This document shows positions 4,810 through 5,668 of a stretch of DNA of 5,668 bases, piece after piece. How positions within the stretch are numbered: the first letter of the stretch is position 1; every line of letters begins with the position of its first letter. Origin of the DNA: Rhodospirillales bacterium. GTDB lineage: Bacteria; Pseudomonadota; Alphaproteobacteria; MPNO01; UBA2964. Position numbers and translations under genes: made by a program. The stretch spans positions 8,608 through 14,275 of the forward strand of contig PBWY01000039.1 in NCBI GenBank assembly GCA_002727395.1. Reading direction: 5' to 3'. The notes beneath the pieces are model-generated. The model worked only from the letters and a program-made list of their open reading frames with translations. It had not been told where the DNA came from and made no database searches.

Positions 4810-5370
4810 ATGGAAAAAAATAGCCGTCCCCAGTGGCACGGAACAACGATATTATCTGTTCGAAAAAAAAATCAAGTCGTGATAGCCGGTGACGGACAGG
4901 TGACTTTGGGACCAACAGTGATCAAAGCATCCGCACGTAAAGTCCGACCACTTGGCAACGGTTCAGTTATAGCAGGATTTGCAGGAGCTACAGCGGATGC
5001 ATTTACTTTGTTTGAGCGTCTTGAAGCAAAATTAGAGCAACACCCTGGCCAGTTGACCCGAGCGTGTGTGGATCTTGCTAAAGACTGGCGCACAGACAGG
5101 TATCTGCGCCGTTTAGAAGCAATGATGGCTGTAGCTGATCAGGATGTTTCTCTTGTTTTAACAGGAACCGGCGATGTCCTTGAGCCAGATCAGGGCCTCA
5201 TTGGTATAGGGTCTGGAGGTTCCTATGCACTTGCTGCTGCACAGGCATTGCACGATATAGATGGGTTAGACGCAGAGGATATTGCGCGAAAGGCTATGGA
5301 TATCGCAGCCGGCATTTGTATATATACTAATAACCACTTAACAATAGAAAGTCTAAAAAAAGGTGACTAG
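4810..5370 (+). CDS. hslV: HslV (ClpQ), proteolytic subunit of the HslVU protease
   Basis: HslV (186 residues) is the beta-proteasome-like threonine peptidase that forms a double hexamer in the cytoplasm and degrades proteins unfolded by HslU. The N-terminal nucleophile is T12 in HGTTILSVRK, exposed after removal of an 11-residue propeptide; this is longer than in E. coli, where only the initiator Met precedes TT, but resembles alphaproteobacterial forms. D28 (AGDGQVTLG) and K44 (ARKVR) fall at mature positions 17 and 33, the other expected active-site residues. Also seen are GFAGATADAFTLFERLE (56-72), KDWRTDRYLRRLEAMM (91-106), VLTGTGDVLEP (116-126) and IGSGGSYALAAA (133-144). The ATG at 4810 has GAGAAG six nt upstream. 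The stop overlaps the hslU start by eight bases. Confidence 0.98.
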   Translation: MEKNSRPQWHGTTILSVRKKNQVVIAGDGQVTLGPTVIKASARKVRPLGNGSVIAGFAGATADAFTLFERLEAKLEQHPGQLTRACVDLAKDWRTDRYLRRLEAMMAVADQDVSLVLTGTGDVLEPDQGLIGIGSGGSYALAAAQALHDIDGLDAEDIARKAMDIAAGICIYTNNHLTIESLKKGD

Positions 5371-5668
5371 TTTCAGTCCAAGAGAAATCGTATCGGAGCT
5401 TGATAGATACATTGTCGGCCAAAGTGATGCTAAGCGAGCCGTAGCTATTGCTTTGAGAAATCGCTGGCGCCGGCAGCAAATAGAAGGGGATCTGCGAGAA
5501 GAGATTCTTCCCAAAAACATACTAATGATTGGTCCTACAGGGGTTGGTAAAACTGAGATCGCTCGAAGATTGGCTCGTTTAGCTCAAGCCCCCTTTGTAA
5601 AAGTCGAAGCAACTAAATTTACTGAGGTGGGCTATGTTGGACGTGATGTTGAACAAATCATAAGGGAC
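5363..5668 (+). CDS. hslU: HslU (ClpY), ATPase subunit of HslVU protease, partial (5' part)
   Basis: The first 102 codons of HslU, the AAA+ unfoldase that feeds substrates into HslV, are present before the window ends. The N-terminus reads TSFSPREIVSELDRYIVGQ after the initiator, the standard HslU/ClpX-type entry segment, followed by DAKRAVAIALRNRWRR (22-37), the Walker A motif GPTGVGKT at 58-65 and the conserved KFTEVGYVGRDVEQIIRD (85-102), which includes the GYVGRD pore loop. The start is taken as the GTG at 5363, because FSPREIV normally lies three residues from the start and there is no in-frame ATG before codon 55. It overlaps the last eight bases of hslV, with AAAAAAAGG running into the GTG, so translation is probably coupled to hslV. 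The I-domain and the Walker B, sensor and C-terminal regions lie outside the window. Confidence 0.97.
   Translation, partial: MTSFSPREIVSELDRYIVGQSDAKRAVAIALRNRWRRQQIEGDLREEILPKNILMIGPTGVGKTEIARRLARLAQAPFVKVEATKFTEVGYVGRDVEQIIRD

Overview
The window is an ordinary but informative piece of an alphaproteobacterial chromosome: a run of histidine-biosynthesis genes on the minus strand facing away from the HslVU heat-shock protease genes on the plus strand. The class is inferred from three things. The first is the gene order (hslU-hslV divergent from hisB-DUF2628-hisH-GNAT-hisA-hisF-hisE-HIT). The second is a monofunctional HisB. The third is the residue pattern of HslV (an 11-residue propeptide ending in HG before TT), HslU and HisF. 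Base composition looks moderately AT-rich (low-to-mid forties percent GC by eye), so this is not a typical high-GC member; I cannot name the order.

Layout. Positions 1-356 (minus) hold the N-terminal 118 codons of a HIT-domain nucleotide hydrolase cut by the window edge. Positions 384-719 are hisE, 753-1513 hisF, 1533-2258 hisA, 2255-2815 a GNAT acetyltransferase, 2845-3489 hisH, 3508-3876 a small DUF2628 membrane protein and 3879-4472 hisB, all minus strand. Gaps are at most 33 nt and two junctions are tightly coupled (hisB/DUF2628 and GNAT/hisA), so this is one operon read from hisB towards the HIT gene. Positions 4473-4809 are an AT-rich divergent intergenic region with a perfect 9-bp inverted repeat, a second short palindrome and a sigma-32-like promoter candidate for hslV. 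Positions 4810-5370 are hslV; hslU begins at 5363 with a GTG overlapping the hslV stop and runs off the window end.

How the genes work together. HisE removes pyrophosphate from phosphoribosyl-ATP. HisA isomerises ProFAR to PRFAR. HisH and HisF form the imidazole glycerol phosphate synthase that also feeds AICAR back to purine synthesis. HisB dehydrates IGP. The remaining pathway genes (hisG, hisI, hisD, hisC and a histidinol-phosphatase) are not in this window. DUF2628, GNAT and HIT are non-pathway passengers in the operon. HslV and HslU form the ATP-dependent HslVU protease.

The one real anomaly is hisF: its reading frame is broken by an apparent one-base deletion near 1182-1186. Both parts are otherwise well conserved, and restoring one base gives a normal 253-residue HisF with both catalytic aspartates in place (11 and 130). 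A sequencing or assembly error or a very recent mutation is most likely. By coincidence or not, the downstream frame opens with a GTG overlapping the upstream stop (TAGTG), close to the known half-barrel boundary of HisF. I see no mobile element, CRISPR array, tRNA or rRNA, and no clearly undescribed system.
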